Below, one piece after another: positions 51,601 through 63,880 of a stretch of 64,000 nucleotides of DNA; the first letter of the stretch is position 1, and every line of letters starts with the position of its first letter. The DNA is taken from contig JAGQDJ010000034.1 in the NCBI GenBank assembly GCA_022885665.1, positions 124,001-188,000 of the forward strand, written 5' to 3'. A model generated the notes under the pieces. The model was not told where the DNA came from. It searched no databases and was given only the letters and a program-made list of their open reading frames with translations. A program made the translations under genes and the position numbers. The stretch comes from Triops longicaudatus (taxonomy: Eukaryota; Arthropoda; Branchiopoda; Notostraca; Triopsidae).

Positions 51601-54600
51601 AACCACGAGCATACTGAGCGACTTTTTTGGCACCAAAACTGTCCTTTCAAAGCCGTCAAATAGCAGCTTTCTGACCCCGCCTCTCCTTGGTAGGGGGCGT
51701 CCTAAAGAAAAACAGCAACCGTTTGGCCCTTTTCCGACATCAGGTAAGACGTGTGACGTCTTCCTCTGAGAATTGTCAGAGTTACTCACCGAGTTGTGGT
51801 ATTGCTAGGTCGCAGAAGTTTGGTCGAGCGCTCTTCTTTAATTAAGCATTCCACGACGCGTCCGAAGCGTCAAGAGGAGGCGTTGGCAGCGCAAGTGAAT
51901 GAATTGAGGCAAACAAGCTCAATGGACAACCAAACTTTCCTGAAAGACGTATGAGCAACGATCTTTTGGGTGTTATACCTAAACACGTTATCTGTTCTTT
52001 TGAAGGTCGTCAATCAAGTACTAGAGGGCGAAGGGGTGGGATGGCTCAAGTTGAATCGATTCCGAAAACTCATGGAAGACGAAAGTTACCGCAATTTGGT
52101 GGTCAGTCGACTGAACCGGACGCTGGACCAGAAAATCGGACCTGATGAGCACATTGACGATGTGGTACGTTTGATTTACGTTCGTTCTTGCGAGCACGAA
52201 TCGTGTTATACACTCGACTCACGGTGAAGTTCTGGTATTCTTTCATCAATAACGTACAGTACATATCGAAACCGTGCTGTTTTTTCTCTCGGATTGTATC
52301 GTTTATTATCTTGTGGTTTGAGATGCGAAACTCTTAAAAGGTTTTAAACATTAGAATCCAGACCCGTCGTGCTACTTTTGTATACATTGTTTTCATTGTC
52401 AAAAATGCTGGTGCTAATCGTCTTCGGTCTCGTTTGTTTAATGTTTGCCAGCGGGCGCGCAAACATAATGCTGAACAAGAAATTGAGAATTGTGTTCGAT
52501 ATAAATTATCCCTTTCTTAAAACTTTTTTAATTAGTGTCTAAGCCGAGCAGTACATAAAGGAATGTTGAAGTTGTTGCAAGCTGTTATTGCTGGTTTGGA
52601 GCAATCTTACGCGAACCACGGATTGGGTGGCATGGCTTCCACGTTCCAAGTCCTAGAAATTGCCCATACGCACTACTGGACCCGGGATATAACAGACAAC
52701 CGAGGCATTGATCTTCCTTCTGGCTCGAGTGCTAGCCATTCTACGGTACAACTCTGCTTAACGTGCTTCATATATGTAACGCTGGTCTCATTAGGCTGCG
52801 AGTCCGTTTGGAAGTCGAGAAAACCTTAAATCGCCCCACAGTCCTTCAATGTTGGATCTGAACAGCGAAAATAGTTATAGAGGATCACCAGGTATTCTTT
52901 TTTTTTTTTTTGGTATTTTGGTATTGCTGTAAGAAATTTAAACTAAATCTTGACGCAATTGTTTAGTACGAATCTCACAAAGTGGCACCTCTAGCCCGGA
53001 ACATGAGTCTCGTACGAATGATCCTGACATGTTGCGAGATCTGCTTGAACGCAAACGAAGTCTAATGCTCCTTTCTTTACAATCCGGCTCTCAAGTAAGT
53101 ACAGAAACGAAAACATATTTCCTTTCCAAAGTTTCCAATGCGACTGTTTTTAACTCGGGTTTATTTACGTTCTATAGGTGAGTGGCGACAACACTCAAGT
53201 GTCCTGTAATAACTCCGATGCCGGAAGTATTATCACCAACCCCGCTTTCCAAAGGCAACGTCTTGCTCATCAGTCTTTCCGCAGCACGATGTCGGACAGC
53301 GAAGTGGACCAAACTCAAGTACGAAACAAACATGGAAATCTATACCTCTCTAAATTGTATGATTTAGTGTAATTCTACCTTGTAACACTTTTTTTTTATT
53401 ACTTATCATTTTTTAACCTTTTCGTAGTTAAAACATCTTCAATCTATTATTTGTTTCCTTTCTTATATTTGTACCTTATGAGCGTTTTGCAATGTTTACC
53501 TGTATCAATTTTCTAAATTTCTCTCTTTTTACCTTTTGTTTGTTAAAGATGGGACGAGCAAACCGCGGTGCTTGGTCTTCAAAGTCTTCCGTTACGGCTG
53601 GATTCCGATATCATGCAGGCAATATGGTGAGCACGATTGGTACTCCAAGCCCCGAATCCGGGCGAACCTATATTTTTGAAGGTAATGGGAAAGAAAATGC
53701 ATTCCTCATCGCTGAGCTAACAGTAAGAGTGTTTTTGTTGTGTTTGTTTTGGAAACAGGTATAGTGGGTAAAGAGCGATCCACTTTATGGGACCAGACCC
53801 AATTTTGGGAAGATGCGTTTTTAGACGCAGTAGCTCAAGAGCGGGATTTGGTTGGTATGGATCAGGGACCAGGAGAAATGATGGAAAGGTAGGATTTGCT
53901 TGATTCCTACATGGATTTCGTCTCGTGTCTATATACTTCAACATGGTCTTTTAGGTATAAGTCTTTGAGTGATACGGAGCGAAAGCGGCTTGAACACGAG
54001 GAAGATCGGTTACTATCAACCTTGCTTTACAACCTGGTTGCCTTTATGGTTATGGTAGAAGTGAATAAAAATGAACTCAAAAGGCGGATTCGACGACTGT
54101 TGGGCAAATCACATATCGGCCTCGCTTACAGCCACGAGATTCATCAGTTATTGGACCAAATAGAAAACTTGGTGAGTTTGCTTATGTCTTAAAGGATTTT
54201 GTCCTTCTTCTGAATTTTACTGCTTAAATAATTTATTTTTACTATTTATGTAATCTTATCAATGTTACTGTGGATGGCAGAATTATCTCAGGCATTAATA
54301 TTAATTCACGCTGGTAGCCTGCGTATTCTGTAACTGACAATATTACATAGTAACTTTACCCTTCTGGTTATTTACTTTCGACTAATCGGCGCTTCTGACT
54401 GCGATCCAAACAAGCTGAGGAAAACTACTAACCGGTATCTTTCTTCCATAGAGGGGGAACGACATTGATCTGAAGCCGTTAGGGTCCCGTTTAATGTACC
54501 GGCATAGTTTTACTGTGCACGTAGGCACGGACGGTAGTGGCGATTTACGATTTCTGGAAGTGCGGGAAGACGGCCTCATTCTGAGAGCTGTGAGCGGTGC

Positions 54601-56978
54601 AATTGTCGAACGCTGGTGGTTCGAGAGACTAGTCAATATGACCTATAGCCCAAAAACACGGGTATTGTGCCTCTGGAGGCGCAACGGCGGTCAAACGCAG
54701 CTCCATAAATACTACACCAAAAAGGTATTTTTTTCTTTCTTAATTACAGCCTCCGGCTACTTTACGCATAAAGCTACTCCTAGCTTTGTTATTTTTTTGT
54801 TAACTTAACTGAATCAGACCCATCAGTGTAGGGCCGCGGACTGTTCACATCACTTTTAACCCACATCTCAAGCGATTTATGAGATCAGAAGCAAATTGAA
54901 AACTTTAAAACAAACTCGGTTTCAGAGGCTTCGTTATTAGTTCATATAAGTAGTAGCTCATTGTTGCTGTTTTTCAGTGCAAAGCGCTGTATTACTGCAT
55001 CAAAGAAGCGATGGAACGCGCAGCAGCACGTGGCGCGGGGGCATTACCCGGTATGGAATTAGGGGGCGAGTTTCCGGTACAAGACTTACGTACTGGCGAA
55101 GGTGGCTTGTTGCAAGTTTGCATAGAAGGTGTAGGCTTATTGTTTGCGGAGAGCAAGGTAAGTGACTTGCGCTTTTTTCTCCCTTTTCGTGTTGTGAAAA
55201 ACTTCGAAACGCTGCATGGAACTTCGTCAACGTTGTGTGCGTGTGTTGACTATTAATTTTTTTCCTATATATACAGTGCGATTTTTTTATCTCTCTTAGG
55301 GATTGAAGAAAGGTTCACAAAAAGTAGCTGAAATCTTTTTTATATTCTCAATTCTTCCTCTCGGTGTATTTTTTGCTTGCCCAAGTGCTGTTGCCTCTGG
55401 TCGCACCATCGTTTTCCAAGGACCTCTCAAAAATCTTCCTATGACAATGACTGTTTTATTTTTTCCTATCCTATTTTGTACTGGTTATTCTGTTCAGAGA
55501 AAGCTTTTATAATTTCTACCCCAGACTACGTATCTCACTTGTTATTAACTCTTGTTGAAATTTGCCTTTCAGTTCAACTTTCCTGAAACAATTTTTCGCA
55601 TGTAGTACGAAATTTCTTTCAATTTCATAATACCTTTTCAACTTTAAGATTAACACATTTCTTATCATGTGGTTATGGCCATTTCCTATCATTTGCCTTT
55701 TTGCGTAACTATGCTGGCAAGAGGAAACTTTTGAGATGGTCCTTGTCTGCCGGCGACTGGGGAAGACAAGATATTGTTGTTGATTTTCTTTTTAAATGCA
55801 AAAAGGTTATAGAAACGTTGAGAAACTCTGTTAACGCGCGTATTTCTTTGTTTCCTCTCTCTGTCCACCCTCCATATACGATGGCTCCTACAATGCGGAA
55901 TATTTATGGCAGGATTTCGAGGTATCCGGATATATTTTTCTCGTTCTCAAAACACAAATTATTTCCCCGTAATTGATTAGCTCTCTTTTGTTTATTACCT
56001 GGGTTTTCCCCTTTTGAATATAAGTTGAATGTAGTTGCCTTGCTCTGTAGTTCAATATTTGCACCTCCCATGATTTTACTCTTTTTTTTTTCTCTACCCT
56101 TTGCCCCCCTCCCCCCTTTTATTCCGACATCCTCAACTTTTTGGCTGAACGAGTTGACCAGTTGCCCTGACCATCTCTAGAGTTGACTACTGCCTTCAAC
56201 TTTCTCCAGAATATTTTTGTTAAATCTGTGTGTAAATATTTTCTGCTTGAAACATAACTGCCCAAAGCACGGTTCATACCTATACCTCTGCATGCAGCAC
56301 TGAACTCTTAGCGCAATTCGGTAGTGCGCAGATGTGTTAATAATTCTTTCTTTCATTCTAGTTCTTCGTACGGCTGGATCACATTCGAAAATGCTTCACA
56401 CAGAAAGGAGGGATCTTCGTCCTGGAGGAATTCAGTAAGTACATGCTCATCGGTAAACACTGTTTTCTAATTTGTTTAATTGTCTGTTAGATCCGAAAAC
56501 GCGGCAAATCATTCAACGACGCTATCAATCCGTTTTGGTACGTATGGCGTCGTGAAACATTTTTTTTTCTTAGTTAATTAGATCACAAGTGTAAGCATGA
56601 GATGTGTATCACTTTTATTTTTCAAATAGTTCTTGGTTTTAGTTCGTTTCAAACAATGTCTTTGGTTTGGCTTTCTATATTTTACCCCTACAGTGCAATC
56701 AATTGGCACTGGCGATCCACCGCGTCATATCTATACGTGTTTCGTTCGTCCTCGCCGAAGCCCAAGCCTGCCGTGTTGACTAAGTTCACTCGTTAGCATG
56801 TAACACAACACAAACCCCCCATTTTCGCATCTTCTAACTTCAAGCATTACAATTTAACACTATTTTGTGTATTTCATAGGCGGACCAAATATGCTATGCT
56901 GTTCTATGCGTGTTTTCGTACGTAGCGGCGGGTGTGGAACAGCGTAAGCTTGCCAAAGCTGGTCAAACCCAAACCTAA
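45645..56978 (+). CDS. MADD: MADD / Rab3 GDP-GTP exchange factor (DENN and death-domain protein)
   Basis: Thirty coding exons: 45645-45966, 46086-46206, 46294-46468, 46550-46846, 46909-47067, 47129-47331, 47400-47523, 47892-48041, 48136-48294, 49374-49584, 49679-49777, 49864-50090, 50156-50314, 50417-50617, 51069-51149, 51215-51743, 51809-51948, 52006-52164, 52536-52745, 52795-52891, 52967-53094, 53178-53318, 53549-53681, 53759-53888, 53955-54171, 54452-54724, 54978-55157, 56362-56434, 56491-56537 and 56880-56978. Total 5244 nt, 1747 aa, all in phase; human MADD is about 1650. The uDENN part begins CPRLIDYLAIVGSR; the DENN core includes LLQSRDYNALSMCVLAFVSM; the dDENN part includes NDVDSVDVATRVAMVRFF. 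A Ser-rich middle follows, then GLEQSYANHGLGGMAS, a death-domain-like stretch (about 1452-1524, LLGKSHIGLAYSHEIHQ) and a C-terminal PH-like part (RWWFERLVNMTYSPKTRVL). Known role: activates Rab3/Rab27 for synaptic-vesicle transport and exocytosis. Intron 2 uses a GC donor. A TGA 24 nt upstream supports the start. Confidence 0.96.
48840..48903 (+). repeat. Dispersed repeat, copy 3 (tail only)
   Basis: Carries the tail block CTCCGAACCAAAATCCTGGG and TACGGCCCTGGTTGA seen at the end of the other copies. The G/C-rich head is missing. It lies in the 1.08-kb MADD intron between 48294 and 49374. Confidence 0.6.
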
Positions 56979-57138
56979 ATCCTCCTAGCCTAATGTTCCA
57001 TATGCACTGTAAAGATTAGACACACGCAGAGTAGTGGAAGTGTGAAAGTTTTAGCAATATCGTGTATTGTAAAAAGCTTCCTTCCTCGACTATCGCAACT
57101 TGTATTGTACTGTACAAAATGTACGGGAGGGCTTAATA

Positions 57139-60100
57139 CTAGCTAGTGGAACGGAGAAAAATTTGTTTACGTAAATAACTCAGCTTGGCATCCATGGTGG
57201 ACAGCGGCAACGAGTTCCATAAATGAACTGGTAAAGGTACTACGCGGTATCCTAATATTTCCAAATGGCGTAAATGAAGTTTGTAAGATCCTCCTAAACT
57301 CCGCGTGTGGTTAGAATAAGCTTCATGAGGTAAAGCTTGCACCACGATTCTAATTCAAAAAGGACATGGTTACAAACCGTGAATTACGTTTTTACTTAAA
57401 AGTGGTACTTTTCCCAAGTCTCTGGAACAGGCTGAACAAAGCGTGGACCGAAAAGACTCGGATGAGCAGGGATTTCTTGGGGTTTCCCTTCTCTGTTCAG
57501 TAGTATTTCAAAATCTGCAAAAAATAAGGGAATGGTATTAAATGCACACAGAAGTACTGATATTAACATACTAAACTCACCTAAATTGTGGTAATATGGC
57601 GAAAAGCTACTGGATCTAAGAAACTTTTTCCCTCCCAAAACTTGCTGCAAGCATTGTTCCAGTTCCAAATGGAAAGGTGTTTTTCGAGGACGATCTAATC
57701 CACGGAAATTTGCAAGACGAAAAAAAAAATTGGGTTTGGATCCTTCATTTATGCTATGCATTCAACGCACTTGAAATGATCTGCTCCTGGCAAAACTTAT
57801 CATGAAACCAGGGAACGTCAGCTTCGGGCATATCGATGCAAACTGCGCGGTTGAGCTCCATTAATGCATATCTCACTTTGAATGGATAGGTTGCCTGTAC
57901 AATACGAAAATAAGTTAACATCACCCCCATACCTAACGGGGGTTATAGGGATTTAACCTCTGCCCCCCCCCCATGTTAACTTCGTAATGGTAAGCATAAG
58001 TGACTAACAAAGTGTTCAGAAAATTGCATACGAAAACCGCCTCCCTCTCGAAACTCCAACCCGATTCCCGAACCAAAATCCTGGCTATGGCCCTGGTTAA
58101 CATCTTTCATCTTTAAAACCAATGACTATCTAAATCAGTGGTGCCCAAACTTTTTTCACCCGAGGGCCGCGCGCGACATGATATAAAATCTCGCGGGCCT
58201 GAATGTTCCGGTTGCGCCAGAATCATGCCGACGTTAAAAATGAAATTATGCAGTGATATACATGAGCGGTATAAATGAGCGGGCCGTATGAGGCACCTTC
58301 GCGGGCCGGATGTGGCCCGCGGGCTGTAGTTTGGGCACCACTGATCTAAATCCTTCACACCAACGGGTTCCTACAATTGTGTTCACAACCTTTTCGAACA
58401 GATTTAAAACATTACGTAATAAAACATAACTCTACCTTCGATCAAATACTAAACACAATTGTAGGTCTGCCCAACAAAGAACGTGCGAACAATTTACGCT
58501 AAAGCTATGGCTGCTTCAAATTCAAGGCGACATGAATACGCTGTTCCAGTCAGAAAACAAAGTTCGAAAAGCGAAATATGCGAAACGGTCTTGTTAGAAG
58601 TTCTGAACTTTTCAAAGGCTAACTGCGAGGTATATGTTCAGTTAATCTCTATATATTGGCCAATACCTCACATAATATGCCATGGTCAAGAAATATGGAT
58701 ATTTTAAGTGCTATCCAAACTTACCTGGACAAGTAAAAATGGCTACAAACGAACCCCAAACTGGGCACCTATGTCCAATTTGCTCCCCCTTCCCAGGTCT
58801 GACGGAAGTACCGCAAAACACGGTTATTCTGAACAAAAATGGCGCTATTTTCGTTTTTTTTTTTAGTGTCTAATATCGGCTAATTTTTCCGTCTACCGAA
58901 AACACGTTATTTCACAGGAAACCATGCAGAAGCTAATGATGTACTGAGTTTTTACTTGCGTAGTGATGTTCATATTTTGTTTTTAAAAAGCGTTCAAAGT
59001 TACCCCACGCAGGTCCACTACTGGTCAAAAATCTGAAAAGGCTCAGGATTATGACCTTTCACTGCTGACCTTTCAGACGCGAGCGCGAAAGCCGGCGGTC
59101 GGATTAAGTGGAAGGTAAGACAAATGCCATTTAAGCACCCTGTCGGATAGTTTTAATTTGACCAGGATCTTTGAACGCGATCAGGAAATTACACCACGAA
59201 AATTTAAAAGTAAAATTTTTCTCAGAAGATTTCTTCTTGTCCATTATTAACGTGGATCAGCTAAAGACGCTTGATCATGTTCTAAAAATAAAATTATTTC
59301 GGTTATTTTAGGGGGAAAGTATAAATAAAAAGACAGCAAAAAAAGAGGTACTTCGGTTTTAAAACTTATCCTTCTTGTCATATTCGCACTTGGAACATTT
59401 GACTGCATGGATATCTGTGCCCGTATGTGTGTCGCAGACTAGCCATGATACTGTAACAGCGAGGACGAATCAGATCGATATAACCCTTCTAAACCTTGGA
59501 GGACTAACACAGAACACTATTTCTATATAGATTTGTTGGAGGTTCTTCTTGTAAGGAAGTGCATTTCTGTCGGCGTTGTGGGTTATTTTTGGTAATACAC
59601 TGTCTCAGTTCACTTTATTCCGCTTTAATCTGACTAAAAGTAATTTATTTGCCTAAAATTACCCTAACATAACTGAACTTGGGCTGGCAAAAGACTCGGC
59701 TCAGATAGACATTGAGTCGAGTCGAGTTTTTACCGGCATTAAATTGCACCTGACCTAACTTTGCGACATAATCTATTTGGATAACGTATCAAAACCAAAC
59801 TTAATTGTAGCAATTTTAACATACTTAGTCTAGTTGTTTGTACGCAGACAATGCGAGAGTTGTGGAGAGGTTAGGTTAGCTATGTGTTATGCTGTATTAG
59901 GTTACGTTTGTTTACTGAATAATATTTTAACTTGATGTATCAAATCACAGTAAACTTTCCTTTGTTTAAGGTACTTTTACAATAGGTAGGACACGAAAAA
60001 GAATTTATACTGAAACAATTAAGTTTATATTTAGAACGGAAAAACCTCCTATGGTTTAAACTGCTGTTTAATCTTGTCTGTGTGTGTGTGTGTGTGTGGG

Positions 60101-63080
60101 GGGGGGGGGGGTTGGTGAGTTGAGTTTTCATGCTTTTTTTCTTCGCAAGTCGCGTTCTCCCTTGTTCTGAACCCCTCGCGCCTCGAAAAAAAAACATAAG
60201 CCGAACACGCGAAATGAAAAAGAGTTCGCTGGGTAACCTTAAAATCAAATTTGCTTGAAAAGCTGCGCTGTTTTTATTTATATTACAGAGAGACGGATCA
60301 ATGTGACACCTTTCTCGAAAAAATAGATCCTCTAACTCTCGTAGTTATCTTTCAGTGGTGAAAACTCGGAAGCCACTGAAAATTAGCCGAAAATTAATCT
60401 GACTTTCAACTTCTTGTTGCCAAGAAACGTGTAAAAACAGAAACTTAGTTTTTGTAACCTCAGAAAGCCTATTAATCGAAGAATCTGAAGATAACAGCCA
60501 TCCCCAAACTTTTGGGAGCCACGGACCACTTTCAGACACTATTTGTTTTCTGCGGCCCACCGTATGATCAGTTGAAACGAAAAAATAAACTATTCCAGGC
60601 TGCCTAATGATAGAAAAATTCAGGAGGTGCAGCTTCTGATAGAAAGCGGTGTTGTTATACATCGGCTTGCCATGCCGGCCCGTCACGTGGCCCAATTCTT
60701 TACAGGTGGAGGTAAACCAGTAGACCAAGGTTACAAGAGACCTGGTATAAGATTTCAGAGTAAAACTTACTTTTGAGTAGCAGCAACTGACTTCCTCATC
60801 CAGTTTATCCATGAACGGGACACTGAAGACAATTCTGACCAAGCTTTCAGGTAATCGTTGAAACAGCATCAGAAACAACAAACTCTGAACCAAGCCGAGT
60901 CCTTGTACACGTTCATACTGTTGCAATAGCACGTCCGCTGTAGCGGTAAGGAACGCTTCTCCTGCAGCAGGCAGATAGCCCAACTGGTAACACAAGTTGA
61001 CAAGCCGCTCGACTGGTACAACTGGGATCCACTCTCGGTGTTTCACCACGTACTCAGCCATGGCGTCAATCATGGGCGGGTGCAATGTGTTATTTGTTGC
61101 GAGGACCGACACCAAGTCTTTCATGGTTCTCGAATGGAGACCATGCTGCCCAATATTACTGACACATTGATCGTACATCGTATTTAAAAGTACGTCAGTC
61201 ACGGTATTTCGATCACGCCGTATCGAATAGGACCTTAACAATGCTACAACATCTTGCTGGTTTCCGTTCAGCAAATGCTTCGCTGTAGCAGCATCGAGTA
61301 AATGGTTTAAGTGAACCAACGGGCGCGCCAGACTCAAGGGCAAGTATCGGGTATGAAAGCCCAACGCGATTTGCAAACTCCGCGAGATTATCGAACACTC
61401 CCCCACGGTAAACCGGGGCCCTAGTTCGAGCAACCGCCGCATCACCCACGCAGGCAACTCCCGTGTGCTGTAAGCTATAGCAAAAGCTGCCAAACGACAC
61501 TGTGTTTGTCTAGGCATAAATCTTTCTTCGGTGGTTAACTTCTCAATTTTGTTGATTACATTCGTTTCATAGGACGCAAAGCGGTACGTACCACCCAAAT
61601 TGTTGTTGAAGTACATATACCAGTGGCATGCTCTCGCTAGAAGCAATGCGCCCTCGGGGGAATCGTCTTGTTCCATGCAGGCGAAAACTTTACTCCAAAA
61701 CGTGTCGACAATCTGCCGTTGCGAGACTTTCAGCCCTCTCAGGATTCTGTGCAGCGACGCAAAATGTGGTTTTAGCTCCTCGGCAGAGTTGTCGGCAAGT
61801 ATTTTGCTAATAACGGCTTCCAAGCGTTTCCGGCCTTCAACCGACGTAGTTGGAACGATACAGGCCAAAAGATCTAAGTGCTGGATTTGGAGACTTCGGC
61901 CCTCCAAGGCACGGCAAGCCACTTGCTCAACTTTGGCGGCGACATCTCGCGGTTCTTGGAAAGTTTCCATCACTCTGGCCAGCCACAGGATTTCTATATA
62001 GCTGCATTTCGTTACATGGGGTTTGCACAGTATAAGCAGCTTCGCTGCAGTTTCACTAGCTTCGCCTATCCATATATAATGCGTCAACAAGCGTAAAACT
62101 CGAATTAGAGTACTGGGGCTTGCTTGATCAAGTTTCCCTTCGCTGGCCATTCGCCGGACTACGGCCAGGTACTTTGGTAACACGTCATCGGAACAAACAT
62201 GGGATGCACTTAATAAGCCGACAGTGGTAAGTTTTAAGGTTTCTTCGTCTTTGCACTGCTCCAAGTAACGGATCAAGTGAGGAACTACCGTTGCGACAAC
62301 CAAGCGACCCGGGCCGTGTTGATCGCGAATGGCGAGGGATAATCGCGACAAGGCTGTAATGGGGAAGTTGTCTAATTTTTCTAGAGCAGCTTGCACTAAT
62401 GGATAAATGGACACATCCCAGACGTTGTAGCCAAACCGGCGTAGGCAGAGCAATATACAAGCTAAAGCTTCTTCGTTATAAACTTGGGCGTGCTTGAAGA
62501 CGTTTTCGACAAGTTCTGGGAACTGGGGATGTTTCCTAATAGAGTCAGTGTATTCTTGGACGTAATGATTGTAGGAAAAATGACTGTAAGCGGTACGGAA
62601 ATGACAATAGAGCTTTTGCAGATCCCATAACGTTACTAAAGCTTGACTAGCTTGCTCAGCCTCTAACTGTTGATGTCGGACAAGATCAAATACTTCAGCT
62701 ACGGATGTGGCCTGGGACAATGCCAGAGTGAGAGCGTCGGCATGATTAGGGTAGAGGATCACTCGCAAGTCTTCAAATTCTACGAGCGACAAGGATGCGT
62801 CGCCAACTTCGTGCAGGAAGGACTCGTTCAACTCTTTCCGTTGCGAAGAGGAGGGACTTGCATCAAAATTGTTACACTGGAGTGTTGTGACTGCGCTAAA
62901 AGGAAAGCTTTTCGATTTACTAGGCACATCTGTTAGGAACGGGAGATTCACCGCACGAATCATAACATGGAATTTGCGAGGTGTAGGAACTTGACGGTGT
63001 ACAAGAGGGATTAAAGCGTTCTGAAACACGTGACTAGACGCCAAACTGAGACCAGGACGACGTAGCCAAAACACTGACAT
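57139..63080 (-). CDS. FASTK-family mitochondrial RNA-binding protein with RAP domain
   Basis: Coding exons in transcript order: 63080-60771, 57894-57771, 57694-57581, 57514-57409 and 57349-57139. Together they are 2865 nt, 954 aa, and phases match. The first ~40 residues are rich in Arg and hydrophobic residues without acidic ones (MSVFWLRRPGLSLASSHVF), which fits a mitochondrial targeting peptide. A long helical region follows. The FAST_1 block is at about 690-760 (QSLLFLMLFQRLPESLVRIV). FAST_2 is at about 775-885 (LMELNRAVCIDMPEADVPWF, ILLNREGKP). The C-terminal RAP domain is at about 905-950 (HLRHLEILGYRVVPLPVHLW). Known role of the family (FASTK, FASTKD1-5): RNA processing and stability in the mitochondrial matrix. 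I cannot tell which member this is. An in-frame TAG 33 nt upstream supports the start. Intron 1 is 2.9 kb and full of repeats. The stop lies 160 bp from the MADD stop on the opposite strand. Confidence 0.92.
57930..58103 (+). repeat. Dispersed repeat, copy 4
   Basis: Has the G/C-rich head (ACGGGGGTTATAGGG, CCCCCCCCC), the middle (ATGTTAACTTCGTAATGG, GTGACTAACAAAGTG) and the tail (CGAACCAAAATCCTGGCTAT, GGCCCTGG). It is the most complete copy and lies in FASTK intron 1, antisense to that gene. Confidence 0.7.
58128..58351. mobile_element. hAT-type MITE with 8-bp target duplications
   Basis: Target-site duplications ATCTAAAT lie at 58128-58135 and 58344-58351. They flank a 208-bp element with terminal inverted repeats CAGTGGTGCCCAAACT and AGTTTGGGCACCACTG, which are perfectly complementary. 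GGGCC-rich inner ends are present (GAGGGCCGCGCG and GTGGCCCGCGGGC). The CAGTGGT terminus and 8-bp duplication are hallmarks of hAT elements. It has no coding capacity. It is located in FASTK intron 1. Confidence 0.92.
60079..60111. repeat. TG microsatellite followed by a G run
   Basis: About ten TG units followed directly by 14 G, within FASTK intron 1. Confidence 0.85.
60498..60700. repeat. Degenerate hAT-MITE-like sequence
   Basis: CCCCAAACTTTTGGGAGCC and ACGGACCAC near 60502-60528, and CGGCCCGTCACGTGGCCC near 60677-60694, resemble the inner ends of the MITE at 58136. No clear terminal repeats or target duplications are preserved. It lies in FASTK intron 1 just downstream of the first donor, so it is a weak call. 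Confidence 0.35.
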
Positions 63081-63880
63081 TTTGAATTTTTGAACTTTGT
63101 TTAAAGAAAAGAACTAACTTCATTTGCAACCAGAACTGGAGTTCTAGCAAAGGAAAGCACGTGTTGTTTTGTAAACAGTACTGGAGGCTTTTTAAAAGCG
63201 AACGGCGAACAGCTACGGCTTCCTGTTTAGTTTCGCGACTCATTTGACGTCGAAGAGACGCGTTGGGTACTTTCATTTCTATCTCTATGAGTACTTCTCG
63301 CACTTCTCTATTATATACCACGTTAGATTGCTGCTCTATTGCAGTTCGTGTAAATTATGCATATTAGACGTCTATTCAACGGGAAATCGGGCATTTCCTG
63401 CACGTACATACAGAACCTACAGGCAGATACGTTTATTAGAAGTCAATGGAAAGATATATTTTAGACGTAACTGAATAAACGTTTGTAGCACATTAATTGT
63501 TTTTTTTTTTTTTTAAAAAAAAAAGATGTTCATTGATAGTAAGCTACATACGTATCAGTTTTGCAATTAAACATTTATAGAACGCTTAAGAGACATAAGT
63601 GTGCCACTTGGGTTAATTACAAAAAGACGAAGGTAGAGGAGGGACGGGAAAGCTAACACTTCGGACAAGCCGTACAAAAATCCTAAGTAGTAAATTACAA
63701 ACGTTTTAAGGCTTAGTGAATTAACACAACACGTAATGAATACGACGCAGATCACACCGACAAGGTTTTATCGAAAAAGAGTTACGCTTACGCGATAAAA
63801 TAACTAAATTTGTGTCCCTTTTTATAAGAAACGGGTCTTAGTTTTTTCGTTGCCCCGTTTAAGTTAAATATCCGAAAATT
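63081..63880. other. Intergenic stretch between FASTK and the gene at the window end
   Basis: The two flanking genes diverge, so this 800-bp stretch should hold both promoters. A T-run followed by an A-run (about 63500-63524) is conspicuous. A minus-strand frame (63321-63034) overlaps the FASTK start in another frame and could act as an upstream ORF if transcribed, but it has no recognisable content. Confidence 0.4.

Noticed and set aside
56695..56796. Possible alternative last exon of MADD after a good acceptor at about 56694
   Set aside because: In the required phase it gives an unrelated short tail, while 56880-56978 gives the family-typical ICYAVLCVFSYVAAG end.
63034..63321. Minus-strand 95-codon frame overlapping the FASTK start
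   Set aside because: Different frame from FASTK, no domain, and no evidence for its own gene; at most an upstream ORF.
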